Positions 25,138 through 40,377 of a stretch of DNA of 64,000 nucleotides are shown here, in pieces. Both the position numbers and the translations under genes were made by a program. Position 1 is the first letter of the stretch. Each line of letters begins with the position of its first letter. Origin of the DNA: Zygnema circumcarinatum. Taxonomy: Eukaryota > Streptophyta > Zygnematophyceae > Zygnematales > Zygnemataceae. The notes beneath the pieces are model-generated. The model made no database searches, was not told the DNA's origin, and saw nothing but the letters and a program-made list of their open reading frames with translations. The DNA lies in the NCBI GenBank assembly GCA_037447605.1, contig CM074821.1:751247-815246 (forward strand), given 5' to 3'.

Positions 25138-26754
25138 CCATTATCGACGAATCCATCCAAAAGCCCTTTGTCTCGAGTCACTCACCGTGGGAGTCTGAAG
25201 AATGCTCAGAAGGATGTATCCAAAGCGTTGCCGCAGCGCAGATTTCCAGTGGTTCTGTCACACAACGAGCAGTGCCCCAACTTAGTCATGTCCGCAGCCC
25301 TTCCCTTGACGCAGCAGCCCCTCGCCGCCATGGCCCCGCCCTCCCTCCCTCCCTCTCTCCCTCCCTCCCTCCCTCTCTCCCTCCCCTCCCTCCCTCCCTC
25401 CCTCCCTCCCTCCCCTCCCTCCCTCCCTCCCCTCCCTCCCTCCCTCCTCCCTCCCTCCCTCCCTCCTCCCTCCCTCCCTCCCTCCCTCCCTCCCTCCCTC
25501 CCTCCCTCCCTCCCTCCCTCCCTCCCTCTCTCCCTCCCTCCCTCCCTCCCTCCCTCCCTCCCTCCCTCCCTCCCTCCCTCCCTCCCTCCCTCCCTCCCTC
25601 CCTCCCTCCCTCCCTCCTTCCCTCCTCCTCCCTCCCTCCCTCCCTCCCTCCTCCCTCCCTCCCCTCCCTCCCTCCCTCCCTCCCTCCTCCCTCCCTCCCT
25701 CCCTCCCTCCTTCCCTCCCTCCCTCCTCCCTCCCCTCCCTCCCTCCCTCCCTCCCTCCCTCCCTCCCTCCTCCCTCCTCCCTCCCTCCCTCCCTCCCTCC
25801 CTCACTCTGACGGCGCCGTCCGTCCTGCCGGGCAGCGCGCGGGCGATGAGCGCCCAGCGCGGGCCCAACGCCGCGACGCCGATCGCAATGGCGCGCCGCT
25901 CGCTCTCCCGCCACTCCGTACGGTTGTCCACCTGCAGGCATGCATGCATGCATGCCACAACAGCATGTTGTGGGTGGCATGGCATGGTATGGCATGGGAC
26001 AGTGACGACCTTCATGGCTCCAACACTTGAACTATGAAATTCAAGATCAAAGTGTGGAATCGGGGGAACCCCACATGCCCATTCTTGTGCCTGCCCACTT
26101 TTTTTTCTTTATTTTTCAGCAAATAAATTTGTGGTGCAGAAAAAGGCATTGCACCACCATACGCCACTCCTTTTCTTTCTGAACTTCCCCCCTACGGCGG
26201 TGCCCGTCTCCCTCCCTCTCTCCCTCTTACATCGTCCTTCGTATTTTTTCCACACTCTTCAATATTTTTCCCTCCTTCCTTTCCTGACCTCCCCTTCTCC
26301 ATGGACGAGCCTAGTCCCCCTCCCGCGCCCGTCTCCTCTCCTCTCCTCTCCCTTTCCCCCCAACTCACGCGCAGATCCGCTTCGTCCCGCTCCCCTCCCA
26401 CCCCATCCAAACTCTCCACATCCATGATCCCAAACGTCCCCTCCCACCCCCTTCCCTCCTCCTCCCATCTCCAACCTCCATGCCCTTCCAAATTTTCTAT
26501 CTTCCCACCCCCACCTCTACCCCGTGACTTTGCAACCTCCTGCTCCCCCCCTCCCTCCCCNNNNNNNNNNCCTGCGGGTCCAAATGCTGCAGCCACCTCC
26601 GCCTGCAGCCCTTCGCCGACCTCCCCTCGAGCTCCGCCGCCGCCGCCACGCGCCCCCACTTCTCCGTCCCCTCCCGCGCCACTGCGCGCCGCAGCCGCCC
26701 GTCCTCCTCTGCCGTCCATGCGCGCCGCCCCGCCGCCGCCGCCGCCGCCGCCAT
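23897..26754 (-). CDS. R2R3-like MYB protein, paralogue B (assembly gap in exon 1)
   Basis: Exon 1 starts at ATG 26754: Ala-run, then a MYB repeat RRAWTAEEDGRLRRAV, EKWGRVAA, GRSAKGCRRRWLQHLDPQ, after which the sequence enters the 10-N gap at 26561. A second repeat follows in exons 25806-25931 (EWRESERRAIAIGVAALGPRW, IARALPGRTDGAV) and 25186-25254 (NHWKSALRQRFGYILLSIL). The last exon 23889-like start to stop spans 23897-24889 (331 codons), Ser/Glu/Pro-rich. Same intron position before NHW and similar downstream segment as paralogue A, so they are duplicates; A has lost, or never had, the first repeat. The intron 25255-25805 is almost wholly a CCCT repeat starting at the donor. Probably a transcription factor. 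Confidence 0.8.
25052..25137. repeat. (ATC)n microsatellite
   Basis: Roughly 28 ATC units within the last intron of MYB paralogue B. Confidence 0.95.
25340..25803. repeat. (CCCT)n tract of about 460 bp
   Basis: Nearly uninterrupted CCCT with occasional CCT or CTCT. On the sense (minus) strand it is GGGA repeats that start with the donor itself (GTGAGGGAGGGA). It fills most of an intron in MYB paralogue B. Confidence 0.95.
26561..26570. other. Assembly gap (10 N)
   Basis: Ten N inside the first exon of MYB paralogue B; true length unknown. Confidence 1.
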
Positions 26755-27395
26755 GGCCCGCCGCCGCCTCCTCTCCCCTCCGCCGCCGCCTCCTTTAGGC
26801 CCCGCCCGACGCCGGCTTGTCCCTTCCTCTCTTCCACCCTTGCGTAAATCATTGCGTCTTGCTCGGCCAGTGTCGGTTGCGGCCCGGCGCGGGTGGGGGC
26901 GGCGGGTTGCGCCTGGCGCCTTGCAATCGGACAACGAAAGAGAATCTGCGGCAAGGTGCGTCATGAGTAACTCCGTGTCGTTAGGGAGCCGACAATGTCG
27001 TACGGAAAGAATGTGCATATCGCATTTTTGTTGTTATCAAAGAACCGGATCTCGTCTCGTTGTCGTTATGCGAAGGGCGGATCAGACTCTAAGAACAAAT
27101 AGAAAAATTGTCAGTCGAACTGCAAGAAAATATTTCGTAAAGTCTACAACAGAATTAGTACTAACAACATTTTGGTTTTGCGTGCAAATAAGTACTCGTT
27201 CAGGATACTTGTGACTGTTCTTGATCTTTCTTTTTGGATTGTTTGTCCTGATTTCTAGCTAATAAAGTATATTTCTTGTCGTCAGTTGGAGACCCACGTA
27301 TGACCTTGCCACGCTGGAACCCAACGCACGTGGGGCCGTCCTTAAGAGTTTTGTCGGCTTTTGAGCATCATGGGGACCGAGGGGACCTCGCTGGA
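26755..27395. other. Proximal upstream region of MYB paralogue B
   Basis: GC-rich near the ATG, then A/T-rich 27000-27270. No gene seen. Confidence 0.4.
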
Positions 27396-27399
27396 TCTC

Positions 27400-27961
27400 T
27401 GACGTCATCCACCAAATCTCAACGAATCACTGACCTCCTTCGCAAGTGCACTGAGTCACTGACATGCCCAGCACTTGGACGGTAGCAGTGGCAGTGACAC
27501 GTGGCGCTCTGACCCGTAGTGTCGCGCCACTTGTTTTCACGACCAGGCTCCCTGCGCTTGGCCGTGACGTCACACATCACCGCGCGCACGACGACGAATA
27601 CGCCACGCGTTCCCACGGGCCAGTGCGGATTTCAGGACTCGGGGCGCTTGGTCAGGGCTTAGGGCCAGGGTTTAAGCCTAGAGGCTAAGGTTTAGGGTTA
27701 AGGCCAGGGTTTAGGGATTAGGGATTTTTAGGGACACCTGTCGCAGGGCGAGGCACGTGCTTCCGCTGTCAGGTTTCGTTTTCCATGACGTCATGTCTTC
27801 CCTTGGCTTAGCTGTAATCCAGTTTTCCATGACGTCATAGATTCGCCGTTGCTTAGCTGAACCCCTGCAACAGGCATCTAGTTTCTGATGACGTCACAAG
27901 CTCGCCCTCGCTTAGCTGGGCCTACTCATGCGCAGGTCACAAACCCGCGCGAGTGACGTCA
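27400..27961. promoter_or_regulatory. Six TGACGTCA palindromes
   Basis: Copies at 27400, 27565, 27786, 27830, 27889 and 27954. The last four are part of a loose tandem repeat of 44-65 bp, in which GCTTAGCTG follows each of the first three. TGACGTCA is the classic bZIP (CREB/ATF/TGA-type) site. They lie 650-1200 bp upstream of MYB paralogue B and downstream of the peptidase gene. CACGTGGC sites occur at about 27500 and 28002. Confidence 0.7.
27655..27740. repeat. Degenerate telomere-like tract
   Basis: Five to six TTTAGGG-like units with variants between the second and third TGACGTCA sites. Confidence 0.6.
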
Positions 27962-28119
27962 GCGCACTATGCCGCCATAACTGCCCCCCCCCCTTCGCCC
28001 ACGTGGCGTTTATTGTATGGGCGGCGGGGACCCCTTGGGACCGCTCGCCCGCCCGCCCGTGCGAGATAAGACTCGCTTTAAAAACTGTCTCATTACAGTA
28101 CTGTAAGCATGAGCGTAAG

Positions 28120-28368
28120 CAGGGGCGGGGGGGGTCTGTGCAGGATTTTAGAGAAGGGGGGGGAGGGCTTAGATCCAGGGTTTTAGTGAAGGGGGGGGGG
28201 AGGGGGAGAGGGGGGGGGGAAGTGAGTTGGAAAAGGACAAGTCTTTGCAATTCGGGTGTGTTTTCGGTGATCAGTCTTCTAAGGCGATCAATGGCTGACA
28301 GTTGTTCAGAATTGAGGGGGGGGGCATTGGACTAAGCGCTCCCTCACGCAACCGTGGGTCCGCCACTG
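28120..28368. mobile_element. hAT-type MITE, about 250 bp
   Basis: Left end CAGGGGCGGG and right end complement CAGTGGCGGACCCACGG match the CAGNGGCGG ends common in hAT elements. The interior is G-rich with a GGGG-heavy middle. Flanking 8-mers (AGCGTAAG, AGCGGAAT) are only partly alike, so the target duplication is not clean. Confidence 0.55.
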
Positions 28369-28908
28369 AGCGGAATATGCTAAATATGTTCTCTTAAAAA
28401 AAAGGAAGAAAAAGTTACATGTTCTATGCCTTTGCTCACATTGCCAAGGACGCAAAAGCGTTCACATAGATCACTCCAGTCTTGTTTGGATTGTGACCTG
28501 TCACAAACTACACCTTTATTCTTAAACTCTCGTCTCTGCCTCCTCTCCATTCCATTATTGAAATAGAAGGAGTGAACATTGCATGCGTACAATGATAATG
28601 GAGAACAAATGACACAAAAGGAAAGTGTCTATTCAATGAGGTGCTTATACTATGTCCTAAGCTTGCTTATATACCATGCAACTAGAACTAGGCGACAAAA
28701 GTAAGTTGTAGCATAGGTCTAGCCTGAGCAAGGGGTGGCCAGGTGTAAGGCACATGGCCTCAAAAGACAAGATTCAATAAAAGCTAAAAACCTTTATACG
28801 ATAATATAAGAATGTCTTGTTTGCACCATCCATCACCCCTTTTTACACGTATGCTCGCAACTATCAAAAAACTTTTGACTGTTGCCTCCACTTGCTAACC
28901 ACAGAGCC

Positions 28909-32393
<3,485 letters not shown>

Positions 32394-33223
32394 GGCCGCC
32401 TCCTTCCCCTTCCTCCAGCCTGTGGCCGGCGGCACCCCACTGCGCGCCGAGGGCTGTTAGTATGTACTTGGTGCCGACGGCTGCGATGAGGCCTCCATGC
32501 AAATCTGACGGCCTACAGCGGCGGTCCGTACGAGTGCCGGTTCGCGGCCACGTGACGAAGCGAGCGCTTCCTGCACGCGGGGAACTCCATTTCGAGAATT
32601 GTCCAGCCGCCAATCTTGGTATGACACGTGTTCATATGTACACGTGGCGTAATTTTATTAGCTTATTTTTTGCCTTAAAAAATAGTGAAAATCCAGCGTG
32701 TCACACTAGAGTCACAAAACGACACTAATACAGGCACTATATAGGACACGTGGACGAATCAGCTGTCGTCATTTGTCACGCCGTGCCACGTCGACACTGG
32801 TCGGCCGGCGTCCGCCGGCTGTCCGCTCGCTAAAGGACAAACGTCCCCGTCCGACGCACAGAACTTGGCCGGTTGACCCGTCCTCGCCGGCCGGCTAACC
32901 TGACACGTGACGAGAGATGATTTGTTCACGTGGTTGTCCATATGCGGCAATGTTACCATTCCAGTAAGGTTCTACTGTTCTCAGTGAAAGTTTTACGCAA
33001 CGCTCGCCGCAACTGTCGCCTCATGTAGCGTCGTCTGCCGCGTGGATGGGTGCCCCGAGCTCAGGGAGGGCGGAGGGGAAGGAGAGTTCTGCCCGGACGG
33101 GAGAGGGGGAGAGAGTGACAGAGTACGAGGGAGAGAGAGAAAGTGATAGAGAGAAAGGGAAAGAGAGAAAGAGAGAGAAATAGAGAGAGGGAGAGAAAGA
33201 GAGGGAGGGAGAGAGAAGGAGAG
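32394..33223. promoter_or_regulatory. Divergent promoter: S41-like peptidase / Oca1-type phosphatase
   Basis: Head-to-head genes 830 bp apart. At least five CACGTG-containing words (about 32550, 32626, 32641, 32748, 32905-32930). The phosphatase side (33100-33222) is a purine repeat of GAGA/GGGA type directly in front of the ATG. Confidence 0.6.
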
Positions 33224-34945
33224 ATGATGCACGAAGGCGGGGAGGCTCTGAGCTACCTGTGTCCCCCGGAGAGTCTGGGGGCCGTGGAGGCGGGCGTGTA
33301 CCGGTGCAGCGCCATTGCCGCCTCGAGCTTTCCCTTCGTGCGGCAGCTGCGCCTGCGCACCGCGCTCTACCTCTCGCCCGAGGCGCCCATCCGCGCCGTC
33401 TCGCACTTCTTTCAAGACTGCAACACGCGCTTTGTGCGTGCGCCCTAACCCTAATTTCCCTCAACCTTAACTTCTCAGGCTTTGGAGCTTCAGGGCCCCT
33501 TTGCATTGTGTGGTTTTGGAATCTTGGAAGTCTTGCAACTGGTGAAGTTTGTGAGGAGGTCTGGCTGATGTGCACTGCGGTAGAGGAGGACTGTGAGTGA
33601 ATCTTGAAAGGCTGAAGAAACGTTGGCGGCGAATGTTTGTGGTATTTTCTGTGTGCGCAGTCGTTGAAGGGATGATTTGTGAAGATGAATGATGGAGAAA
33701 TAAGGTTGCTATAGTCTGATTTTAGCTTATGTTTCATTATTTTCATGATCTTTCAATTATATGTAATTGTTAGGGTTCGGAATTTCATTTAAGATATTGT
33801 TTCTATATTTTAGAAAGCATGTCAAGGTCAGGGTAGTGTTGGACTTTCTCTGCTATCAAATCATGTGAAATGAGCCGACATGCCGCTCATTTACAACTTT
33901 GATTTTGAAATTGGAGGGATGTTTGAAGGTGAGGGTCTTTGAATATTCTTTATAACTTTCAGTACTCATGCCTCCTTTTCGTCAGAAGCCCCTATCCCTT
34001 AGCTGTAAATTTGCACACAGCACGTTGACTATTGCTGCAAGTATTCATCGGCAAATGCTGTTAGATTCATATCTGAACAGAGAAATTGTTGCCTCCAGTT
34101 GACAGATCCATTTGGGACTGAAAGCATGGAAACCGTATGCCACGTGGAAGCCGATCAGTGAGGAGCTTATTAAGGAGGCCCTCGAACTAGTTCTGGATGT
34201 GAACACGCATCCCATCATGGTCATGTGTGCGTGAGTCACGCTCGCCCCCCCCCCCCCATGGCTGGTCGGTGGGAACCCTAAGGGGGCACGTGTCACTTTG
34301 TGGTTGGATCCTGCTGCGTAACGACTTCTTGTTCCTATCCTGTATAGGAGAATTGATCGCAATTTTTTATTGTCTTTTTGGAATTGTATCTTTTTCAGGT
34401 CAGGAATTCAGCAGACAGGAACACTTGTCGGCTGCCTACGCCGCCTTCAGAAATGGAATCTCACATCCGTTATTGAAGAGGTTTGCTGCAAATTCCTTTC
34501 CTGCGTGACTGCTGCCTTTCTGTATCTGGACAAGCGCACCGACCACGTTCATTCACCCCGTTGACCCACCCAGTCCTCAGGAATGAGCATAAGGCCGCAG
34601 TTTGGTCTTGTCTCTTCTACTCAAAACATTTTTATTTAGCCTTATTAATATGTTGTAGCGTCGGAAGGGGGGGTTACAGAGAAAAATGTGTCATTTAATT
34701 TATGAGGTTGATTTGACTTTCTTTAGTCGAAATACTGACTTGAAAAGTTTTCTATGTTGCCGCGGCAGTATCGGCGGTATGCAGGCAGCAAGGCGCGGTA
34801 TGTGAACGAGCAGTTCATTGAACTCTTTGATGAAGACCTCGTGACTTTGCCCCGCGACCTTCCGATGTGGTTCATCAACCAGCGGCGAATGATGGTGCGC
34901 CACGTGGCCAAAACATTGCTTCTGCTGCCCCGGGGAAACCATTAG
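33224..34945 (+). CDS. Oca1/Siw14-type atypical tyrosine phosphatase
   Basis: Exons 33224-33433, 34106-34230, 34399-34480, 34769-34945; phases join, 197 residues. Matches the plant/fungal Y_phosphatase2 (PFA-DSP and Oca) family: GVYRCSAIAASSFPF, LRTALYLSPEAP, HLGLKAWKP, HPIMVMCASGIQQTGTLVGCLRR, RYAGSKARYVNEQFIELFD. Canonical members have C-x5-R; here the loop is C-A-S-G-I-Q-Q-T, with Gln where the catalytic Arg should be, as in the Oca1-like branch, so catalysis is doubtful and a regulatory or scaffold role is more likely. The intron after exon 2 starts GTGAGT and soon contains a C12 run. Start: first of two adjacent ATGs. Confidence 0.88.
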
Positions 34946-34954
34946 AGGGATGGA

Positions 34955-35145
34955 TGGGGGAGAGAGAGAGGGAGAGGGAGAGGGAGAGGGAAAGGGAGAG
35001 AGGGGGAGAGAGGGGGAGAGAGGAGGAGAGAGGGGGAGAGAGGGGGAGAGAGGGGGAGAGAGGGAGAGAGAGGGAGAGAGCGGGAGGGAGGGGGAAGGAG
35101 GGGGAGAGAAGGAGAGAGGGGGAGAGAGGGGGAGAGAGAAAAAAA
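34955..35145. repeat. (GGGAGA)n purine repeat
   Basis: About 190 bp just after the phosphatase stop codon, probably in the 3' UTR or spacer. Confidence 0.9.
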
Positions 35146-35557
35146 AAATGAAAAAATGAGAGGGGTTGGAGTTGGAGGGTTGGAGAGCCCTTTTTCTTGC
35201 TGAGCTTTCGCTTCCTTCTTAGGCATAAAGCCTACGTGTGAGGAGATGAATTACTCGTCAGTTTTGTTGACCCCCGGAGCAGAAAGTGCTTGTGAAGTTG
35301 TTTGTGGATGAAGGAAAGGATTGCGCAAATGAATCTTTACTGTTGTTCTTAATCTTGCTCTTTCATTTCTTTTTTTGTTTGGAATCACAGTTGGCAGCCC
35401 TATCCTGGCTCGAATACATGTTTGAAGTTTTGTGCTTGGACAACTCATCACTCCTGTTTTTATCTCCTCAGCACTCACTTCTGACAGATTATATTCAGTG
35501 TTCACGAGGCTTGAGGTCATGCAAACCCTAATTTGCTGGTAGATATTATGTTTTTGT

Positions 35558-36035
35558 ATGGTACCTGTAAAGGAGGAGGAGGAGAGGGAGTACGAAGAGC
35601 TGCAAGCAATGGCTGCCGCTGCTGCAGAGAGATCAATCAAAGAGAGCTTGCAAGCAGGGAAGGAGGAAGGAAAACGGGAGACCGTACCAAGCGACGGTGA
35701 AACTGTGACGGAAACTCATAGAGATGGGGCGGCACTGACTTTAGCAAGGGTGAGTAATCTGCTGCATATGTCGCATATGGAGTCTGTTCTCCTGAAATTT
35801 CACATGTACTAGAACTAGATGAATTCCTGCATCATCCCTTGAGCTTCTCTTTAGGGTTTCTATGCAGGTTCAGTTGGGTGCGGAGAAAGGGGTTCCGGGA
35901 TATCGCCAGTTCTACTATTCTCGGAGCAGTCCGTTAACAACAGAGAACCGTTCCTACAAACGGAAAATCATTGGGAAGGTTGTGGACGAGGAGGGGGACG
36001 CGGATAGGGACGGGGCCTCCCCTTGCGAGTGCTGA
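35558..36035 (+). CDS. Small charged protein of unknown function
   Basis: Two exons that join in phase: 35558-35749 and 35868-36035, giving 119 residues if the ATG at 35558 is right. The first exon is acidic and helical-looking (KEEEEREYEELQAMAAAAAE), loosely like a ubiquitin-interacting motif; the second has GVPGYRQFYYSRSSPL and a basic patch. Not recognised. It may be the 3' end of a longer gene whose earlier exons lie at 35150-35550, but none could be supported. Confidence 0.4.
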
Positions 36036-36341
36036 ACCCTTGAACCTGCATGGCACTGCATGGGGGGGATGCAGGAATTGGGTTGTAGGGGGCGAAAATA
36101 TTTCCTGTCTGGAAAAATGGAACGTTTGTGTACATAGATTGGGAATGTTTCTGTGACTGCGATTGACAATTTTGTCGTTTATATAAAATTTATTTTGAGT
36201 ACTGAGTGCGCTGCTTTCTGCTTGTAAACTAAGTGGTCGAACTAAGCTGCATTTTGGAAGTTTACAACTGATGGGAGCTGCCCCTAGCCCTAATAACTCG
36301 GAAGAAAGGGGGCAGTGTGAACGCCGTTGCGGTCTGGGGAT

Positions 36342-36565
36342 TAGGGATGGCAAAACGACCGTACAAGGGACTTTTAGAGTTTTAAATTTCAGTATTAACG
36401 TTTTAATATCCATTTTAGGTTAGATTTTGGCGTTGCGAATGGGCCGAATTGCGCTACGTACGGCCATTCTAAAAGTGTTTTATAAAACGGGCAGAATTCA
36501 GAACTCTCAGAATTTTTTATTGGAATTCTAAAACACCAACATTGCGTTATAATATCCACCCCTAC
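36342..36565. mobile_element. Possible hAT MITE abutting the autonomous hAT
   Basis: Begins TAGGGATGGCAAAACG and ends ATATCCACCCCTA, i.e. imperfect inverted TAGGGRTGG ends, immediately left of the larger hAT element. Short and without coding capacity. Confidence 0.45.
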
Positions 36566-36740
36566 TAGGGATGGGCGGGCGTTTGAATTTGAAAACTTTT
36601 GGATTTTTGAACCGAATGTTCAAGCGTTTAAAAACTATTTGAAAACTTCGCTTATTTATTTTATCAATCACTTTTCAAACAGCTGAGGCCAGTGAAAACG
36701 CCTTATCATCGTCGTCACTTTCAAACTTTAACAACTTTCA

Positions 36741-36803
36741 TTCATTGATATCAATCGCATTCATTCATTCATTCATGCATTCATTCATTCATTCATTCAT
36801 CGC
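36741..36803. repeat. (ATTC)n microsatellite
   Basis: About 14 ATTC units in the 5' part of the hAT element. Confidence 0.9.
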
Positions 36804-37196
36804 ATTCAACACATCATGCAATATTGTAAGCATCCGCTGCCATATAAATCTGCGAAATTGGGGGTTTCCAAGAGACAAAAAAACCCTAGCCTCCGATCTG
36901 CCACAAAAGCGAAACCACACGATAAATTGTGAGCTACAATCCTTGGTTGCGAGACCTAAGCAAAGGAATTACAAAATTAGGCCATTTAGGGTTTTTGGTG
37001 TTTTTAGGGTTTCTATTTGATGTGCCGTACAACGCTCCACCTGTATTTTTCCCAGTTCAGGATCCGAGAAACTGGAACTGGAAGCTAATGTCCTCCACAG
37101 AAACGAGGCGACAAAATTAGGGTTAGGTCAGGTGAGGCTGGCGGTGGCTGGCCCGCCCTCGAGGGCGCCATTGCAGCACCTTCGCTCGTAGGCACC

Positions 37197-40051
37197 ATGG
37201 AGGGCGGGAGAGACTGGAAGTTTGCGGAACAAGTCGATGACGACATTGACGGTGGCGGAGAGAAGGGAGCTCTTGTGGAGGTGGAGGACGAGGTGGTGCA
37301 AAGAGTGGAAGAGGACGGGGAGGGGAGGAGCAAGCGCGGGGGGAAGGGAAAGGAGAAGGTTGGCAGCGCAGAAAGCAGTTACAGTTGCCGTGGTGAGTGG
37401 AAGTGTTTTGCATTACCCAAGACAGGTTATGGACGACCGGCGGCCAAGATCTTTCACGCTACCTCCTATGTAGAATGTGCCAAGCATCCGATGCAGTACC
37501 TAAAATCAGGCGCCCATTGGGCCCGTCAATGCTTATTCTGCTCGGTTTTTCTCAGTGGGTCAATCAAGCCTACGCGGAATCACGTCCTCAAGCACTGCTC
37601 CAAGATCAGTCCAGAAGAAAGAAGTCAGATGAGGATGTATGTGGAAGGGAGAGTCTTGGCCGACGGTGTTGAGAGTTTGAGGGCCAAACCAATCAAGGAA
37701 ATTTCAGTTCAAGGTTTTGTGGGAACAACTCTGTCAAAGGAAACCCAGGCAGAATGGTATGACGATTTGGCAAGGGTAGTAATCATAAAAAATTGGCCAT
37801 TTGATTTTTTTGAGGATGAAGATGTCCAGAAGAGCTATCTCCGCCTTAACCCCAAGTTGGTCTTCCCTTCCAGGAAGAAAATAGCGTCAAGGATCACGGC
37901 TATTGACAAGGACGTCCAGAGCTCCATTAGAAATGCTTTAGGAGAGGAGACAAACCTGACCTTGATATTGGACGGTTGGACTAACATCCGAGGAGAAAGC
38001 TTATGGGCTTTTACTATCTTGACCCCTTCCCGCCAATCATATCTTGTTGAAGTGAAGGACTTGTCGGGCATCAAACAGGCAGGCCCTAAATTGCAAGCGG
38101 CAATGAAGGCAGTCATGGACAAATGGGGAGGTCCTCATAAATTCATTGCAGTACTTACCGACAACGCATCCAATTGCAAGTCCGCCAGGTAAATATGAGT
38201 TTCTCTGCCTGTTCCTAAAGCTAGAAGCTCTGTTTCAAAAGTTATTGACTTATCAGTATGCCCCTTCCCTTCTTTGCCCTTCGACCCTCTCTTGGATGTA
38301 GGGAGGGTCTCCAAAAACAACTGTGGGAGGGAAAAGATGACGAAGGACCACCTCTAAAGATTTGGATACTGGCTTTGAGATGCATGCCTCACGCCTTCAA
38401 TCTGATGGTTGGAGATTTCTTCAAACACCATTGGGCAGATACGAGAGTCAAGTCTTGCAAGAAACTGTTCATCCACTTTTCTCGCTCGCCCATGTTGAAT
38501 GACGCCCTCACTGAGGAGAGGAAGTTACTTGCCGCTGAAAAAGGGAAAAGCATCCGAGGATTATCTATCACTGACTGTACTCGGTAAGAGCCTATCCTCT
38601 TTTGGAATCAAAACTAGTCATACTTCCTCCCCTTGCATCTCAACGTTTATACCTTTCGTTTTCTTGCATCTCAACGTTTATATCTTTCGTTTTCTAACTT
38701 TACGGTAATCATTTGATGCTATCTATTCATTCGTTTCGGGGCTGGGGCTGTGTAATTCTATCACAGATGGTTGTCTTGTCATTCCATGCTCGAGTCTATA
38801 GTAGAGAATATCGAGCCCATCGCGAGAGTGTTTGATCAGCACATGGATGAGAAGGTGCGTCCACTTCGGGACAGTACTGTACAGGACCCAAATTTCGCAT
38901 CCGATGTAGAACTTTTGACGGGTCTATTGAAGCCTTTCACCACTGCCACGGCGACAATGGAAAGGAGGTCTGCCACATTAGCCTCTTTGTCTGTCCACCT
39001 TTTCATGTTGGGTCGAACCCTTCTCCACTACTATGATGCGGCCCAACCTTCCCCTACAAATCCTTCAAATGCTTCAAATGCTTCAAGACTTGACTTCCTC
39101 CACCACTGCTGCTCTTGTTTCCTCACACGACTGGAAGAATTTAATGGGGACCTACTTTCACTGGCAATACTGTTAGACCCAGCTCTTAGATTTGTGCAGT
39201 CATATTCGAAGTCAGAGAAGACTTTTCAGTCTCTAAGGAGATGTGCTCTGCGGCTTTATTCGAGGAGGATATGTAGTTTGGCAACCCCTGCTGCCGTCGC
39301 CATTTCCGGAGCCATGAAAGATTTTGTGGCTAACAGAGCCCCATGGAATCAACCATACAAGTTGGGGGATTCTGTTTCTGATTGGTTGGATGCTATACCG
39401 GACAGTGTTGGTACAATTGGTCTGAAGGCTATTGCTAAGATGTTGCTGGCAATCGTTCCGGACCAACTTGACACAGAGAGGAGATTCTCGATTCGTGGAT
39501 ATGTTAATTCCAGAACAGAGAATGGGGTGGGAGCTGCAATGGCAACGTGTCTCGTAAGGTCTCGGCTGTTTTACAGGCAAGAAAAGCAGCAAAGGAGAGC
39601 AAACCCTCAAAATGCCTCACCGATGGATGATGTCCAAACAGTTGATGCAGAGATGCTAAGCGTTGGGGAGACTGAACCGGAGATTTTCGATGCTATATTT
39701 CATCATTGGGATGACGATGAGCTGGTCGCAACTCCCGGATTCAATGACAGTATGAATGTAACTGAAACTCTCTTGCAAGAGGGACTCAGAGCGGGGCAAG
39801 AGATGGGAGTGAAGCGAAGGAAAAGTAACATTCTTACTGGCAATGAGGAGGACGAAACAAGAAAAGACCTTTTGAATGTTGTCCAGAGGCTCAATTGGCC
39901 CGTGGCTGACAGACTGCGCCTTGAACTGAATGCAATGTTCGACCTCTCTCAGGCAGTTCCGGGTGATCCCACATTTGTAATGCCAAGTCCAACCACTTGT
40001 ATTGCTACCACTGAGTACGAAGAGATAGATGTAGAGGCTTTAGCTGCATAG
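37197..40051 (+). CDS. hAT-family transposase (BED zinc finger, DUF659, C-terminal dimerisation)
   Basis: Exons 37197-38188, 38302-38583, 38767-40051; phases join to 852 residues with no stop. Acidic N-terminus; BED-type finger CLFC...NHVLKHC at about residues 112-134; DUF659-like segment TLILDGWTNIRGESLWAF, VLTDNASNCKSAR; TRWLSCHSMLESI after the second intron; C-terminal hAT dimerisation region VPDQLDTERRFSIRGYVNSR. It should catalyse cut-and-paste transposition in the nucleus. The intact frame suggests recent activity or domestication; the terminal sequences argue for a transposon. Confidence 0.9.
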
Positions 40052-40083
40052 AGCAGCGAGTTGTAACTGAATTGGGGGAATAT

Positions 40084-40195
40084 GGCATTGATCTCACGCA
40101 TGGCGATGATGCCATCAAAATGTACATGGCCAAAAGCAGCAGCATGGGAAACCACGAGGAGGGACTGGTCGCAAAGGACCAAAGCACAAAAGAAA
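40084..40195 (+). repeat. Dispersed repeat, copy 1
   Basis: Shares GCATTGATCTCACG, CATCAAAATGTACATGG, GGAAACCACGAGG, GACTGGTCGCAAAGGAC and AGCACAAAAGAAA with copies at 41408-41510 (inverted) and 46528-46630. Lies just past the hAT transposase stop. Confidence 0.75.
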
Positions 40196-40377
40196 GAATT
40201 GTAGAGTTGTAGTTGAAGCGGTTTGATATTAGTTGCAGAAAGTCATCATCAAAGTAGCGGACACTTATGGCTGCAGTATCAAGACTGTGTGCTCCTTCTT
40301 GCTTCTTGTTGGGCAATGGGACAACATTTTGCTTACTACGTTTGAGACCCCTTCGTTTTGACAATGAAACATGTTTG

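Noticed and set aside
25168-26037. Long Ser-Leu-Pro-Pro and Arg-Glu-Gly-Gly open frames
   Set aside because: Translation of the CCCT repeat in an intron of MYB paralogue B; no codon bias or domain.
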